A stretch of DNA of 64,000 bases, taken from assembly GCA_964482235.1 (NCBI GenBank), contig CAYZWU010000022.1:1-64000 (forward strand). Direction: 5' to 3'. Source of the stretch: CAYZWU01 sp964482235. Lineage in GTDB: Bacteria > Planctomycetota > B15-G4 > CAYZWU01. The position numbers and the translations under genes are program-made. Positions 1 to 9,069 of this stretch are shown in pieces (within the stretch, counting starts at the first letter, position 1; each line of letters opens with the position of its first letter). The notes below the pieces were generated by a model. The model made no database searches. It saw nothing but the letters and a program-made list of their open reading frames with translations, and had not been told where the DNA came from.

Positions 1-172
1 GGCCCTCCAGCAGCGCCGTCCGGGCGGGAGCCAGCTCCTTGGCGCCGTAAAAGTCCAAAGATACGGGAGTTGCGTCAGACGCCTTCTGGCTCCAGGCGGG
101 CGGTGCCGCAAGGAGAAAGGAAGCGATCATCAGGCACGCAATAACGACAGCAGAAGAAAAGGTCCTGAACAT
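1..172 (-). CDS. Secreted protein, N-terminal part only
   Basis: The reading frame starts with ATG at 172 and runs off the left edge of the window. The visible 57 residues are MFRTFSSAVVIACLMIASFL followed by a small-residue stretch ending near AWSQKA, a clear Sec signal peptide. The mature part (DATPVSLDFYGAKELAPA) is too short to place in a family. It is transcribed away from the thioredoxin gene, so 173-468 is a divergent promoter region. The function is unknown. Confidence 0.6.
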   Translation of the reverse strand, partial: MFRTFSSAVVIACLMIASFLLAAPPAWSQKASDATPVSLDFYGAKELAPARTALLEG

Positions 173-468
173 GATAGGCTTCTCCTCGATTATCTTGAAT
201 TTCAGCATGATCGACTGATAAATCTTGTTTCCTGGTTTTTCAGACCGTTGAGGCGGGTTTCATTTGGGTCTCGAAAGAATGTTCTTCTCTCTGACCGGAA
301 AAATCAACGATCCCGCCTCGAAAAGGTTTGACTCTTTCTTTTTCTCCGGGTTCCATTTGCGTCCTTGACTATCGACGACTATAAAAAGGATTCATGTTTT
401 ATTTTGGTATGATCGCAATCCAGATTGCGTCATCCGAAAAACGGATACAACCCCGAGGAGGTTAATCC
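173..468. other. Divergent intergenic region upstream of thioredoxin
   Basis: This 296-base stretch lies between two divergently transcribed genes and is richer in A+T than its flanks. A TTGACT hexamer occurs at 365-370, but no well-spaced -10 box follows it, so no promoter is called. The ribosome binding site for the thioredoxin gene, GAGGAGG, lies just upstream of the ATG at 469. Confidence 0.4.
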
Positions 469-783
469 ATGGCGAAGGATGTGACTTCAAGCGAACTCCA
501 GGAGATGATCAAGACGAGCAAGATCCCGATCATCGTCGATTTCTGGGCTCCCTGGTGCGGGCCCTGCCGGGCTCAGGGCCCGATCCTGGACAAGTGGCTC
601 GAGGACCACAGCGGACAGGCCGAGGTGGTGAAGGTCAATGTCGACGAGAATGGCGACCTCGCCACAAACCTTGGTATAACAAGCATTCCGACGATCATGC
701 TCTTCGCCGGTGGTGCGGAGAAAGACAGAGGAATCGGAGTTCAGGACGCTGCGTCTCTCGACGAGATGATGGCCAAGATCTGA
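469..783 (+). CDS. trxA: Thioredoxin
   Basis: The 104-residue length is normal for thioredoxin. The active site WCGPC is at residues 29-33 (Cys30 and Cys33) and the conserved cis-proline is Pro74 in the TSIPT motif. The family reduces protein disulfides in the cytoplasm using electrons from thioredoxin reductase. There is no signal peptide, so the protein is cytoplasmic. A strong Shine-Dalgarno sequence (GAGGAGG) precedes the ATG. The rsmG frame starts only one base after the stop, so the two genes are probably co-transcribed. Confidence 0.95.
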   Translation: MAKDVTSSELQEMIKTSKIPIIVDFWAPWCGPCRAQGPILDKWLEDHSGQAEVVKVNVDENGDLATNLGITSIPTIMLFAGGAEKDRGIGVQDAASLDEMMAKI

Positions 784-784
784 T

Positions 785-1555
785 TTGAACGCCAACGACA
801 GCGACAATCCTTCTCCCGAACCAAGCCGCCCGGAGCCTGCCCCCTTCGACAGCGAGGCTTTCCGACCCGCTTTGAGGGAAGCTCTCGATCGCGCCTTCCA
901 GAACCTGGCATCGAATGTCCCATGGATCGATCCTTCCGGTTCCGGGCTGCGCGAAGAATTCCGGGAAAAGCTGATCGATTTCGGCACCCTGCTGGCGGAC
1001 AAGGCGCGCCTCTTCAACCTGACCCGGCTCACATCGCCCGACGACATGGCCGTCCTCCACTTCCTGGACACGCACTTCCTGGCCGCAGCCCTCGACCGGC
1101 AGGTCCGGACGGTCATCGACATCGGGACGGGAGCCGGCATTCCGGGCCTTCCCCTGGCGATCCTGCGCCCCAAGCTCGAGGTGACCCTGATCGACGGCAC
1201 GTCGAAGAAGGTCGCCTTTGTCGACGAATGCATCCAAATGCTTGGGCTGAAAAAAGCCAGGGCCGTTCACGGCCGCATCGAGGAGCACTTAAGGAAGAGA
1301 GGGCTCCGCTACCACGCCGGCGTGCTCCGCGCGGCAGTCAAACCGGCGAATATGTTGGAAATTCTCAAGCAGTGCCGCTCTCCCCTCGACCAGGCGGTCT
1401 TCATGCTGGGCAGCGAGGGCCGGGTCATCGCCCGTTCGGCCGCCGAAAAATCCGGCCGCTACAAGCCGATCTCGCTGGTCCCGTACAACCTGCCCGGCCA
1501 GGAGAAGATCCGCTTCATCGCCGCCTTCAGGAAGAAGAAGAAACGCGCCAGGTAG
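785..1555 (+). CDS. rsmG: 16S rRNA (guanine527-N7)-methyltransferase RsmG
   Basis: The 256 residues carry the GidB/RsmG fold. An NLTRLTSPDDMAVLHFLDT segment near residues 78-96 matches the family signature, and the SAM-binding loop DIGTGAGIPGLP is near residues 112-123. In this family SAM is used to methylate G527 of 16S rRNA. The N-terminal ~45 residues are Pro/Glu-rich and longer than in typical ~210-residue homologues. The frame opens with TTG one base after the thioredoxin stop. A later start is possible because the first 20 residues look unstructured, but translational coupling to trxA makes this start plausible. The C-terminus is very basic (KKKKRAR). Confidence 0.9.
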   Translation: MNANDSDNPSPEPSRPEPAPFDSEAFRPALREALDRAFQNLASNVPWIDPSGSGLREEFREKLIDFGTLLADKARLFNLTRLTSPDDMAVLHFLDTHFLAAALDRQVRTVIDIGTGAGIPGLPLAILRPKLEVTLIDGTSKKVAFVDECIQMLGLKKARAVHGRIEEHLRKRGLRYHAGVLRAAVKPANMLEILKQCRSPLDQAVFMLGSEGRVIARSAAEKSGRYKPISLVPYNLPGQEKIRFIAAFRKKKKRAR

Positions 1556-1564
1556 AGGGCGCGG

Positions 1565-3514
1565 TCAATAGACGCCGAAACCCTTCTCCCGGACCGGCTT
1601 CACCCCATCGAGAAACGTCCTGAACCAGAGCTCGAGCGTCAGGAGCGTCCAGAGCTGGTGATGCCTGTTGATCCTGCCCGAATCGTGCTCCTTGATCAGC
1701 GCGGACACGCCCTCGGGGCGGATCAGGCCGCGCTGCCGCGCCTTGCGCCCCAGCAGGATGTCATGGGTGAAGTCGCGAAGCTCGCCGCGGAACCACGAAT
1801 CGATCGGCACGGCAAAGCCCGCCTTGGGCCGGTGCACCACTGCGGGAGGAAGAATCTCGCGCACCGCCTTCTTGAGGATCCTCTTCGTGCCGAACAGCCC
1901 GCGAATCTTGAGCTCAGGCGGGATCTTGGCTGCGAACTCGACCAGCTCGTGATCCAGGAACGGGGAGCGGGCCTCGAGCGACGAGGCCATGGTCATCCGG
2001 TCCATCTTGACGAGGAGGTCGCCGGGAAGGTAGTTGAAGAGGTCGACGTCGAGCAGGCGCCCCAGGGAATCGGATTCGGTCGCCGTGGATCCGGCCCAGG
2101 CGCTCCGGAAGGCGGCCATGGCGAAATCGGCGTCCCGCGGCCCGGTGAATTCATCCGAAAGCAGGACGTCCAGGTCTTCGTCCTCGAAGCAGGAGCACCA
2201 CTCGAGGTATCGCTCCACCGGCGGCCTGGTGATGTGGCGGAGAAAACGCCTCACCCGCTCCTTGGTGCCGTTGGCCACGCTCTCGCCCCGCACGAGACGG
2301 TAGGCGAACCAGCCGGCGGCCCGCCTCAGGCGATGGGGCAGGGCCGCGGCTCGCGAGGCCAGGTTGTGGGCGCCGTAGCGCAGATAGCCGGCAAAGTTCT
2401 CGTCCCCGCCGTCGCCGTTCAGCACGACCTTGACGCGGCCCCGGGCGAGATCGGCCGCGCAGTAGGTGGCCAGGGCCGACGAGTCGGCGAAGGGCTCTTC
2501 CATGTGCCAGATCAGCCTGGGGATCAGCGCCGCCGCCTCGCTGGAGCGGACGATGCGCTCGGTGTGGTTCGCCCCGATCTGGGCGGCCACCTTGCGGGCG
2601 TGGGGGCGTTCGTCGTACTCCTTCTCGGCAAAGCCGATGGAGAAGGTCCGGATCCGGGCCCCCGACGCGGCGGCAGCCAGGGCGGCCACGCACGACGAGT
2701 CGAGGCCGCCGCTCAGCAGGACACCGACGGGCACATCGCTGCGGAGCCGCATGCGAACGGCCTCGCGGACCCTTTCGAGAAGCTCGCGGGCCAGGTTTTC
2801 CTGGCCGTTGTCGTGACCGGCTTCGATGAGGGACTGGCGGCCGAGACGCCAGTAGCGCCTGACTGAATAGCGGCCGTCCCTCCAGCGAAGGTAGTGGGCG
2901 TGCGGCAGGCGGCGGATGCCGCGAAAGGCCGTGGCCTCGCCCGGCGTGTAGCCCAGGCTGAGGCCGGCCCGCACCATCGGGAGGTCGGCGTCGGCCTCCA
3001 CGCCAGGATGGCTGAGCAGCGCCTTGATCTCCGAGGCGAAGGCCAGGAAATCGCCGCCGTCATAGTAATAGAGAGGCTTCTGCCCCATCCGGTCGCGAGC
3101 CGCAAAAAGGGTGCGGTTCCTCACGTTGAAGATGGCGAAGGCGAACATTCCCCTGAGCTTGCGGAGGCAGGCCTCGCCCTCCTCCTCGTAGAGGTGGAGG
3201 ACCACCTCGGCATCGCAGCGCGAGCGGAAGCGGTGGCCGCGCGCCTCGAGGTCGCGACGCAGATCGACGTGGTTGTAGATCTCTCCGTTGAAGACGAGAT
3301 GAATGGTCTCGTCCTCGTTGGAGAAGGGCTGCTGCGCATGGGTGCTCGTGTCGATCACGGCCAGGCGCGTGGCGGCCAGGCCGAATCCCGGCCCGGTAAC
3401 GAATCCCTCGTCGTCGGGCCCGCGGTGACGCAGGGTCACCATCATGTTCTGCAGGATGCGCGGGAACTGCATTCCACGCCAGTCCTTCAGGATTTCACCG
3501 CAGATTCCACACAT
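1565..3514 (-). CDS. asnB: Asparagine synthase (glutamine-hydrolysing), AsnB type
   Basis: Start chosen at 3514 so that the protein begins MCGICGE, which puts the catalytic Cys2 of the class II glutamine amidotransferase domain at the N-terminus after Met removal. An 18-residue upstream extension in the same frame would bury this Cys and is rejected. The glutaminase half contains RHRGPDDEG and FNGEIYN. The synthetase half carries the pyrophosphatase loop LLSGGLDSS near residue 265. The enzyme converts aspartate to asparagine with ATP and glutamine. At 649 residues it resembles the AsnB variants often found in polysaccharide or exopolysaccharide loci, so the substrate may not be free aspartate. 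It is convergent with rsmG, only nine bases apart. Confidence 0.9.
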   Translation of the reverse strand: MCGICGEILKDWRGMQFPRILQNMMVTLRHRGPDDEGFVTGPGFGLAATRLAVIDTSTHAQQPFSNEDETIHLVFNGEIYNHVDLRRDLEARGHRFRSRCDAEVVLHLYEEEGEACLRKLRGMFAFAIFNVRNRTLFAARDRMGQKPLYYYDGGDFLAFASEIKALLSHPGVEADADLPMVRAGLSLGYTPGEATAFRGIRRLPHAHYLRWRDGRYSVRRYWRLGRQSLIEAGHDNGQENLARELLERVREAVRMRLRSDVPVGVLLSGGLDSSCVAALAAAASGARIRTFSIGFAEKEYDERPHARKVAAQIGANHTERIVRSSEAAALIPRLIWHMEEPFADSSALATYCAADLARGRVKVVLNGDGGDENFAGYLRYGAHNLASRAAALPHRLRRAAGWFAYRLVRGESVANGTKERVRRFLRHITRPPVERYLEWCSCFEDEDLDVLLSDEFTGPRDADFAMAAFRSAWAGSTATESDSLGRLLDVDLFNYLPGDLLVKMDRMTMASSLEARSPFLDHELVEFAAKIPPELKIRGLFGTKRILKKAVREILPPAVVHRPKAGFAVPIDSWFRGELRDFTHDILLGRKARQRGLIRPEGVSALIKEHDSGRINRHHQLWTLLTLELWFRTFLDGVKPVREKGFGVY

Positions 3515-3696
3515 CGCACCGTCACCGAAGAAAAGAATCGCGCGCTTCGGATTCCCAACCTGCTGCACGTGATATTAACAGAAACCGGGCCGCCCGCTTC
3601 CAGTCAAAACCGGGGCCGCTACCATGCTCGTCGGTTCTCCGGAACCGATTTCTTGACAAAACTTTCGAGCTTGATGACGGCAGCCGGAAAACCGGG

Positions 3697-4818
3697 TCAG
3701 GAGAGAAATCCCATCACGTTTTCAGGAGTGATGATCTCGACGGGACTTTCCGGGTAGGTTTTCTTCCAGAGCTTGGGAATGGCAGCCTTCTTCGTGGGTG
3801 AAAACTTGAACTCGAACGCATGAAGCCCATCTGCAGTTTCTTCGATCAGATCGATTTCCTGTCGATCATAGGTTCGCCAGAAATAGCAGGCCGTGTCCCT
3901 GAACCGATAGGCATTTCGTTTCATACGCTCGATGATCAGCAGGTTCTCCCACAGCATCCCTGCATCATCACGGATGTCCAGCGGATTGAAGACGTTGATC
4001 AGAGCGTTGCGGATGCCAAGGTCGGTGAAATAGTACTTCTGCGATTTGGCCACTTCCTTACGTAGGTTGCGGCTGAATCCGCCCAATCGCACGAGGATGA
4101 AAGTCTCTTCGAGAAAGCCGATGTACTTGGAGATTGTCTTCACGTCCAGCTTGACGGATGAGGCGATCGCGCTCAAGGAGACCTCGGAACCGATCTGAAA
4201 TGCCAGCAGCCTCAGGATATCGACGATCTTGGTCCGGTGAACATTGACCTGGCGATAAAGATCCTTTAGGAGATAGTCCGAGGCCAGCTGCTTCAGGTAC
4301 CGGATCTTTCCCTCGGGCTCGGATGTGTTGAGGCACTCCGGATAGGAACCGTAGATCATGGCATGGTTCAAAAGCGAATCTTGAGTAGTGATTCCGGGTT
4401 GCAGCTCTGAAAAAGAGATCGTGAAGAGTTGAAACGTCTCCTGGCGTCCGGTCAGAGGCTCTCCTGTACGGTGGGTCAGGTCGAAGGAGGATGATCCTGT
4501 TGCCATGATCCTGACCTGAGGATGATGATCGTGGATCAGCTTCAATGTCCGCCCGATATCCGGGATGTTCTGTGCTTCATCAACGAACAGGTAATCGAGG
4601 GACTCCACGATCTGGTTGAGGGAAACGCGGTCCGGCTTCAGCCGGTTCTGATCATCCAGGAAATCTCCGTTCAGGATTTCGATTCGACCCTCCACCTGGG
4701 CGGCAAGCCTCTCCATCAGCGTCGTTTTGCCGACCTGCCGCGGACCGAGAAGAACGATGACCTTGCTCTTCCGATCCAATGCAGTACGCAGTGTTTCTTC
4801 CAGATGGCGCTTGATCAT
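3697..4818 (-). CDS. AAA+ ATPase of the DUF4143 family
   Basis: The 373-residue protein has Walker A LLGPRQVGKTT near residues 24-34, Walker B LFVDEAQN, and the GSSSFDL sensor region. The C-terminal part has the DUF4143 pattern: a winged-helix-like segment, then WRTYDRQEIDLI...FEFKFS, whose spaced E-D-E-K residues resemble a PD-(D/E)XK nuclease-like core. Family members are standalone ATPases, often horizontally mobile and linked to defence or toxin-like functions, with no settled role. The frame opens with GTG at 4824, but ATG 4818 (MIKRHLEE) is taken as the start. No Shine-Dalgarno is evident. Local GC (~50%) is lower than in the neighbours, which suggests acquisition. Confidence 0.85.
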   Translation of the reverse strand: MIKRHLEETLRTALDRKSKVIVLLGPRQVGKTTLMERLAAQVEGRIEILNGDFLDDQNRLKPDRVSLNQIVESLDYLFVDEAQNIPDIGRTLKLIHDHHPQVRIMATGSSSFDLTHRTGEPLTGRQETFQLFTISFSELQPGITTQDSLLNHAMIYGSYPECLNTSEPEGKIRYLKQLASDYLLKDLYRQVNVHRTKIVDILRLLAFQIGSEVSLSAIASSVKLDVKTISKYIGFLEETFILVRLGGFSRNLRKEVAKSQKYYFTDLGIRNALINVFNPLDIRDDAGMLWENLLIIERMKRNAYRFRDTACYFWRTYDRQEIDLIEETADGLHAFEFKFSPTKKAAIPKLWKKTYPESPVEIITPENVMGFLS

Positions 4819-5036
4819 GACCACAAAATAGTAGATTTATGGATTGATATCCACAATTTTACGTAAATTTATGGAATTCATTCCCTGAAGTTCCATAAAA
4901 GTGGTGTTATCATTGCCTGCTGAATTTTGGCATCATTTCCCTCTATTCTCTACTCCGAGGCATGTACACAGCTCCGTTGATTCGAAGGGCTGCAGTACAG
5001 GACCATTTGCTTCCGACTCTCGCAACGGAGGATCCC
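4819..5036. promoter_or_regulatory. A+T-rich divergent promoter region with inverted repeat
   Basis: This lies between the DUF4143 ATPase and the PNGase F-like gene, which diverge. A 9-bp perfect inverted repeat TTTATGGAA (4868-4876) / TTCCATAAA (4891-4899) has a 14-base loop, and a third TTTATGGA-like half-site lies a little upstream. It could be an operator or an mRNA hairpin. There is no direct evidence for either. Confidence 0.4.
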
Positions 5037-6683
5037 ATGCTTTCAAGCTTCATTCTCGCTCTTCTGACCGTCGTCTGCCTTCCGGCGCCCGCAACCCTCT
5101 CCGATGAGAAATCGCCGTCGGAGTACAGCTTCGACTGCTCTTTCGACAGCGAGAAGGACGCTTCTTTTTTTGCCCAAACCGCGAAAGGCGACGGCACGCA
5201 CTACAAGTCCAAGCCCAAGGTCCAGAACGGCAGCCTCTATCTCCTCGAGTCGTGGTGGCGGTTTGCCACCTCGGCGGCCTTCAAGGCGCCGGCCGACAAG
5301 CTGACCCGCGTCGTGGAGGCGCGGTTCAAGCTGATCATGAACACGGGCACCGAAGGTGCCGGATTCGTCTGGCTCGACGTGGAGAAGTACGGCGACAGCG
5401 GCGAGGCGCCCGAGATCAAGGCGTGGGAGGCGCCGAGCCTTCCCGGCTGCTTCGGCGTCGGCTTCGACGCGTCGAATCCGCCGAGCCGCGACCCCTTCCG
5501 CGGATCGGGCAACATCTACGATCGCCCGCAGCACGAGGTCTCGCTCCACTGGGACGGGATGGAGATCGTCAAGAAGACGACGCCCCGGGATTTTCGCGAC
5601 GAGAAGCCTCACGCTGTCCTGATGAAGGTCGAGTTCGTGCCCGGGGGCGCTGACGTGAGTCTTTCCATCGACGGCGAGGCGATCTTCGAGAAGTACTTCA
5701 TCCCGTCGCTCATCGCATACCGCGGCCGGCCCGCATTCGGCGCCCGCAACGCCGAGACTGCGGGCGATGTGCAAATCGACGACCTGTCGATCGTCTGCCG
5801 CGAGCCGATCGAACCGTTCGAGCCGCCCGTCGAGATCGTTGCCATCGACCGCAAGATCAACGACAAGAAGCATCCCAGCAACGAGGCAACCGTCAAATTC
5901 CCGGCAAGGACGGAACGCTTCGGGCGGATCGTCTGCACCCTGCGCCTCGACAAGCCCGAGACGCGCTTCGATCCCTGGGATCGGACGGCGACGATCTGCG
6001 TCTTCGGCGACGACGGCGAGAGCTTCGAGATCATCCGGTACATCACCCCCTATCACAACGGCCACATGTGGAAGGTAGACGTCACCGATTTTGCGCCCCT
6101 GCTCAAGGGGAAGCGCAAGATCGAGCAGGCCTGCGGCACCCAGGGCGAGGGATGGGTGGTCACCGTGGCCTTCGCCTTTTATCCCGGGAAGGCGGAACGG
6201 CAGGCGTGCCGGGTTATCAACCTCTGGTCCGGCAGTCCCGAGATCGGCAATCCGGACAAGCCGGCGAGCGACTTCTACAAGCCGCAGGAGATCAAGCTCG
6301 ACAAGTCGATCACCCACGCCAGGTTCCGCGCCGTGGTGACGGGCCACGGGATGTCGCCCAACACGAACAACGCGGCCGAGTTCATGCCACTCGGCCGGAC
6401 GCTCACGGTCAACGGGGCCTCGTTCCACAACGTTCTCTGGAAAACGGACAACTACCTCAATCCCTGCCGCCCGCAAGGCGGAACGTGGAAGTACGACCGC
6501 GCCGGCTGGGCGCCGGGCGACGTGGTGCGGCCCTGGGAGGTCGAGCTCACCCACCTGATCGGCGACGACCGCAAGCTGAAGATCGGGTATGTCCTCGACG
6601 AGTACGTGAACGAGGCCAGGGGCAAGACATGGTCGCCCTTCCACAAGACCGAGGCGCACCTCGTTCTCTACCGGGCGAAGTGA
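5037..6683 (+). CDS. Secreted PNGase F-like protein with lectin-like N-domain
   Basis: Start chosen at 5037: a CGGAGGA Shine-Dalgarno precedes this ATG, and the protein then begins with a signal peptide (MLSSFILALLTVVCLPAPA). Residues ~25-255 look like a concanavalin-type beta-sandwich (LamG/DUF1080-like). Residues ~265-548 match the peptide-N-glycosidase F catalytic fold. The PNGase F C-domain hallmark GGTWKYDRAGWAPGD is present near residue 488. The family removes N-linked glycans from glycoproteins. Whether the active-site acids are intact was not checked residue by residue. The product is extracellular or periplasmic and the gene stands alone. The upstream in-frame extension (MYTAPLIRR) would mask the signal peptide. 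Confidence 0.8.
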   Translation: MLSSFILALLTVVCLPAPATLSDEKSPSEYSFDCSFDSEKDASFFAQTAKGDGTHYKSKPKVQNGSLYLLESWWRFATSAAFKAPADKLTRVVEARFKLIMNTGTEGAGFVWLDVEKYGDSGEAPEIKAWEAPSLPGCFGVGFDASNPPSRDPFRGSGNIYDRPQHEVSLHWDGMEIVKKTTPRDFRDEKPHAVLMKVEFVPGGADVSLSIDGEAIFEKYFIPSLIAYRGRPAFGARNAETAGDVQIDDLSIVCREPIEPFEPPVEIVAIDRKINDKKHPSNEATVKFPARTERFGRIVCTLRLDKPETRFDPWDRTATICVFGDDGESFEIIRYITPYHNGHMWKVDVTDFAPLLKGKRKIEQACGTQGEGWVVTVAFAFYPGKAERQACRVINLWSGSPEIGNPDKPASDFYKPQEIKLDKSITHARFRAVVTGHGMSPNTNNAAEFMPLGRTLTVNGASFHNVLWKTDNYLNPCRPQGGTWKYDRAGWAPGDVVRPWEVELTHLIGDDRKLKIGYVLDEYVNEARGKTWSPFHKTEAHLVLYRAK

Positions 6684-6695
6684 GGGATACCTAGA

Positions 6696-6746
6696 AACAT
6701 CCGCTAACGTTTCGGATGTTAAGCAACCTAACGCTATAAACGTTAG
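6696..6746. terminator. Two adjacent hairpins between convergent genes
   Basis: Hairpin 1 pairs AACATCCG (6696-6703) with CGGATGTT (6713-6720). Hairpin 2 pairs CTAACG (6728-6733) with CGTTAG (6741-6746). CTAACGTT in loop 1 can also pair with AACGTTAG of hairpin 2, so alternative folds exist. There is no U-run. It lies between the convergent PNGase F-like and membrane-protein genes and probably works as a transcription barrier. Confidence 0.5.
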
Positions 6747-6761
6747 GATAGAAGCCCAGGA

Positions 6762-8183
6762 TCACCCCATGTCGATCCGGCACCACCGGCGGTAGGAGAA
6801 GAAGGTCACCACGAGGCCGATGCCAAGTGCGACGGCGGAGTAGAGCAGGCCCCTCTCGATCTCAGATACGGCCTGGCTCGCCGAGAGGCCGGCCACGATC
6901 GTCTCGATGGCGCTCTCGCATTCCTCCCAGAAGATCATGGAAAGAAAAGCCACGGGGATGATGAAAAGGAGCAGCACCACGAAGGACCGGTAGCTCCCGG
7001 CATATGTGGTGATGCCGAACACGAGCACCAGAATGCTTGCCGACGAGGCGACGAGGATGAGGGCGACCTGCCAGGTGGCGTAGCGAGGCATCCAGACGAT
7101 CACCGAGCAGGCCATGCTCACGAGCAAGGTCATCCAGATCAGGAAGAGATCGATCAGCAGGGCGAGACCCTGCTCGCGCACCATCCGGTTCCGCGATGCG
7201 GGGCGCAGAAGATCGATTCCAAGCCGCGGCCAGATGTTCTGGATCATCATCATGAGAAAGATGTAGGGAACGAAGTAGATCAGAAACCCGCCCATGGAGA
7301 GGTCGAGCGCCTCGCCGTCGAGCCGCTGGACAAAGGGAAAGAGCAGGAATAACGCGAGCATGGGCACGATCATGACCCTGAAGGAGTACACGCCGTGGTT
7401 CAGGCGCCTGAGCTTGGCCCGCTGCCAGAGCCCTTTACCCACGGGGCCTTTCAGCATGTCCAGCCTCCTCGACCAGACCCTCTGGAAAACCCGGTCGGAT
7501 ATCTTCTCCTCCTGCCCCAACCGGTGAAGCGGACCCTGTCTCTGGCGGAGTTCGACCTTCCAGAACTTCTTGCTCTTCCTGATCGACGAGTCGAGGCTCT
7601 CCATGCTCTGCCTGAGCAGCCACGCTCCTGTCAGTACGAGCACCGCAGCGGATCCCGCGAGCAGGCTCCAGACGAGGAGAGGCGACTGGCCGGCCACGAT
7701 CAGGTCGCAGAGCGCCCGGAGATCGGGACTGCCCGATGCAAAGAGCCCCCCCAGGAAGAAGACGAGAAAGAGGAGCGACAGGATCAGCGAGTAGAAGACG
7801 GATGTCAGGATCATCAGGGTGACATTCGTCATGCAGTAGGCCAGCGGGCCTGAAACAGGATAGCCCGCCCCTCCGGCTATCATCAGGGACCAGCCGAGAA
7901 GAACGGAGCCCATCAGCAGGACCGCCGAGACGAGCAGGGGCCGGCGGCCCGCGGGCAGAAGCGCGGAACGGGGATCGGACAGCTGCTCCATGACCTGGGA
8001 GATGAGGCAGAAGCCGAGGAATGTGGTGGGCACGAGAAGAACGACCAGATCGAACACCCGCCACTCTTCCGCATCGTCCGCCGTCAGCGTCATGAGAAAG
8101 AAGAGCAGGAAGAGCGCTGCCGACAGCCAGAAGAGCGGCCTTCTGACATAGCTCAGGTAAATCTGTCCATAAAGATCAATCAT
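6762..8183 (-). CDS. ABC transporter membrane protein (module 1)
   Basis: The 473-residue protein is highly hydrophobic with about ten predicted membrane segments, starting MIDLYGQIYLSYVRRPLFWL. No conserved catalytic motif is visible. Its start overlaps the end of the upstream ATPase gene by 8 bases, a typical coupled arrangement, which identifies it as the permease partner. The GntR-ATPase-permease order resembles YtrA/YtrB-type operons, which sense cell-envelope stress in Firmicutes. The substrate cannot be inferred here. Confidence 0.75.
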   Translation of the reverse strand: MIDLYGQIYLSYVRRPLFWLSAALFLLFFLMTLTADDAEEWRVFDLVVLLVPTTFLGFCLISQVMEQLSDPRSALLPAGRRPLLVSAVLLMGSVLLGWSLMIAGGAGYPVSGPLAYCMTNVTLMILTSVFYSLILSLLFLVFFLGGLFASGSPDLRALCDLIVAGQSPLLVWSLLAGSAAVLVLTGAWLLRQSMESLDSSIRKSKKFWKVELRQRQGPLHRLGQEEKISDRVFQRVWSRRLDMLKGPVGKGLWQRAKLRRLNHGVYSFRVMIVPMLALFLLFPFVQRLDGEALDLSMGGFLIYFVPYIFLMMMIQNIWPRLGIDLLRPASRNRMVREQGLALLIDLFLIWMTLLVSMACSVIVWMPRYATWQVALILVASSASILVLVFGITTYAGSYRSFVVLLLFIIPVAFLSMIFWEECESAIETIVAGLSASQAVSEIERGLLYSAVALGIGLVVTFFSYRRWCRIDMG

Positions 8184-9069
8184 CGTGCAGCTCCAGGAAG
8201 ATGTCCTCGAGGTTCAGGTCGCGCACATCGAGGGAAGCGGACCACTCGTTCTCCATCCGCGCGAGGAGGTCGGGCGTGACTCCCCTCACGCTGAGGAGCG
8301 CGCTGTTCCCATCCACCCGGGCGCGGAGGAGGCCGGGCAGTTCGAGATTTTCGGGAAGGGGCGCCTCCGAGCGCACGGAGATCTGCTTCACCTCGTCCTT
8401 CAGCTCGTCGAGTTCGCCGTGATAGCTGATCTCGCCGTCCTTGAGCATGGCCACGCGGTCGGCCACGCGGTCGGCCACGCGCTCCAGGTCGGAGGTGATG
8501 TGCGTCGAGAAGATCACTGTCCTGCCGCCGTCACTCATCAGGTCGAGAAGGGTCCGGAGAAACTCCCGCCTGGCCGACGGATCGAGGCTGGCCGCCGGCT
8601 CGTCCAGCACGAGGAGATCCGGCTCGTGCCCGAGCGCCTGGATGATGGCCAGCTTCTGCGCCTGCCCGACCGAGAGGCTCGCGGCCTTGGCATCCAGGTC
8701 GAGGTCCCAGTCAGTGGTCAGCGTCGTGACGAGCTTGCTGTTCCATGAAGGGTAGAAGGCCGCCGTGTAGGCGATCACGTGGCGGACCTTCATCCAGACC
8801 TGGTGGTTGACAACCTGGGGAACGTAGCCGATCCGCGCCTTGCTCCCGGCGCCGAGGCTCCAGGCCGGCTGGCCAAGGAGGATGGCCGACCCCCTCTGCG
8901 GACGGATCAGCCCGAGGGCGCACTTGATCAGCGTGGTCTTGCCGGCGCCGTTCTTTCCGAGAAGACCGGTCACCGAACCGGCCGGAACAGCCAGATCGAT
9001 CCCGCGGAGCACGTCGAGAGCATCGTAGCTCTTCCAGACTCCTGTCATATCGAGTATCGCTTCACTCAT
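8176..9069 (-). CDS. ABC transporter ATP-binding protein (module 1)
   Basis: Start chosen at 9069 (MSEAILDMTG), which overlaps the GntR gene end by 8 bases; the longer frame to 9147 is a Pro/Ser-rich artefact. Walker A GKNGAGKTT is at residues 38-46, the signature LSVGQAQK follows mid-protein, then Walker B LLVLDEPAASLD and the H-loop STHIT. The ~80-residue C-terminal extension is typical of YtrB/DrrA-like ATPases. A 12-base unit is present three times at 8449-8484, giving RVADRVADRVAML just after the H-loop, one unit more than usual. The protein is cytoplasmic and powers the adjacent permease. Confidence 0.9.
   Translation of the reverse strand: MSEAILDMTGVWKSYDALDVLRGIDLAVPAGSVTGLLGKNGAGKTTLIKCALGLIRPQRGSAILLGQPAWSLGAGSKARIGYVPQVVNHQVWMKVRHVIAYTAAFYPSWNSKLVTTLTTDWDLDLDAKAASLSVGQAQKLAIIQALGHEPDLLVLDEPAASLDPSARREFLRTLLDLMSDGGRTVIFSTHITSDLERVADRVADRVAMLKDGEISYHGELDELKDEVKQISVRSEAPLPENLELPGLLRARVDGNSALLSVRGVTPDLLARMENEWSASLDVRDLNLEDIFLELHDD

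Noticed and set aside
365..395. Promoter TTGACT for the thioredoxin gene
   Set aside because: No reasonable -10 box occurs at 15-19 bases from this hexamer, so it is not called.
1658..2866. A 402-codon plus-strand frame opposite asnB
   Set aside because: It is a shadow of the antisense asparagine synthase gene, whose protein has clear family motifs; the frame has Arg/Gly/Ala-rich composition and no recognisable domain.
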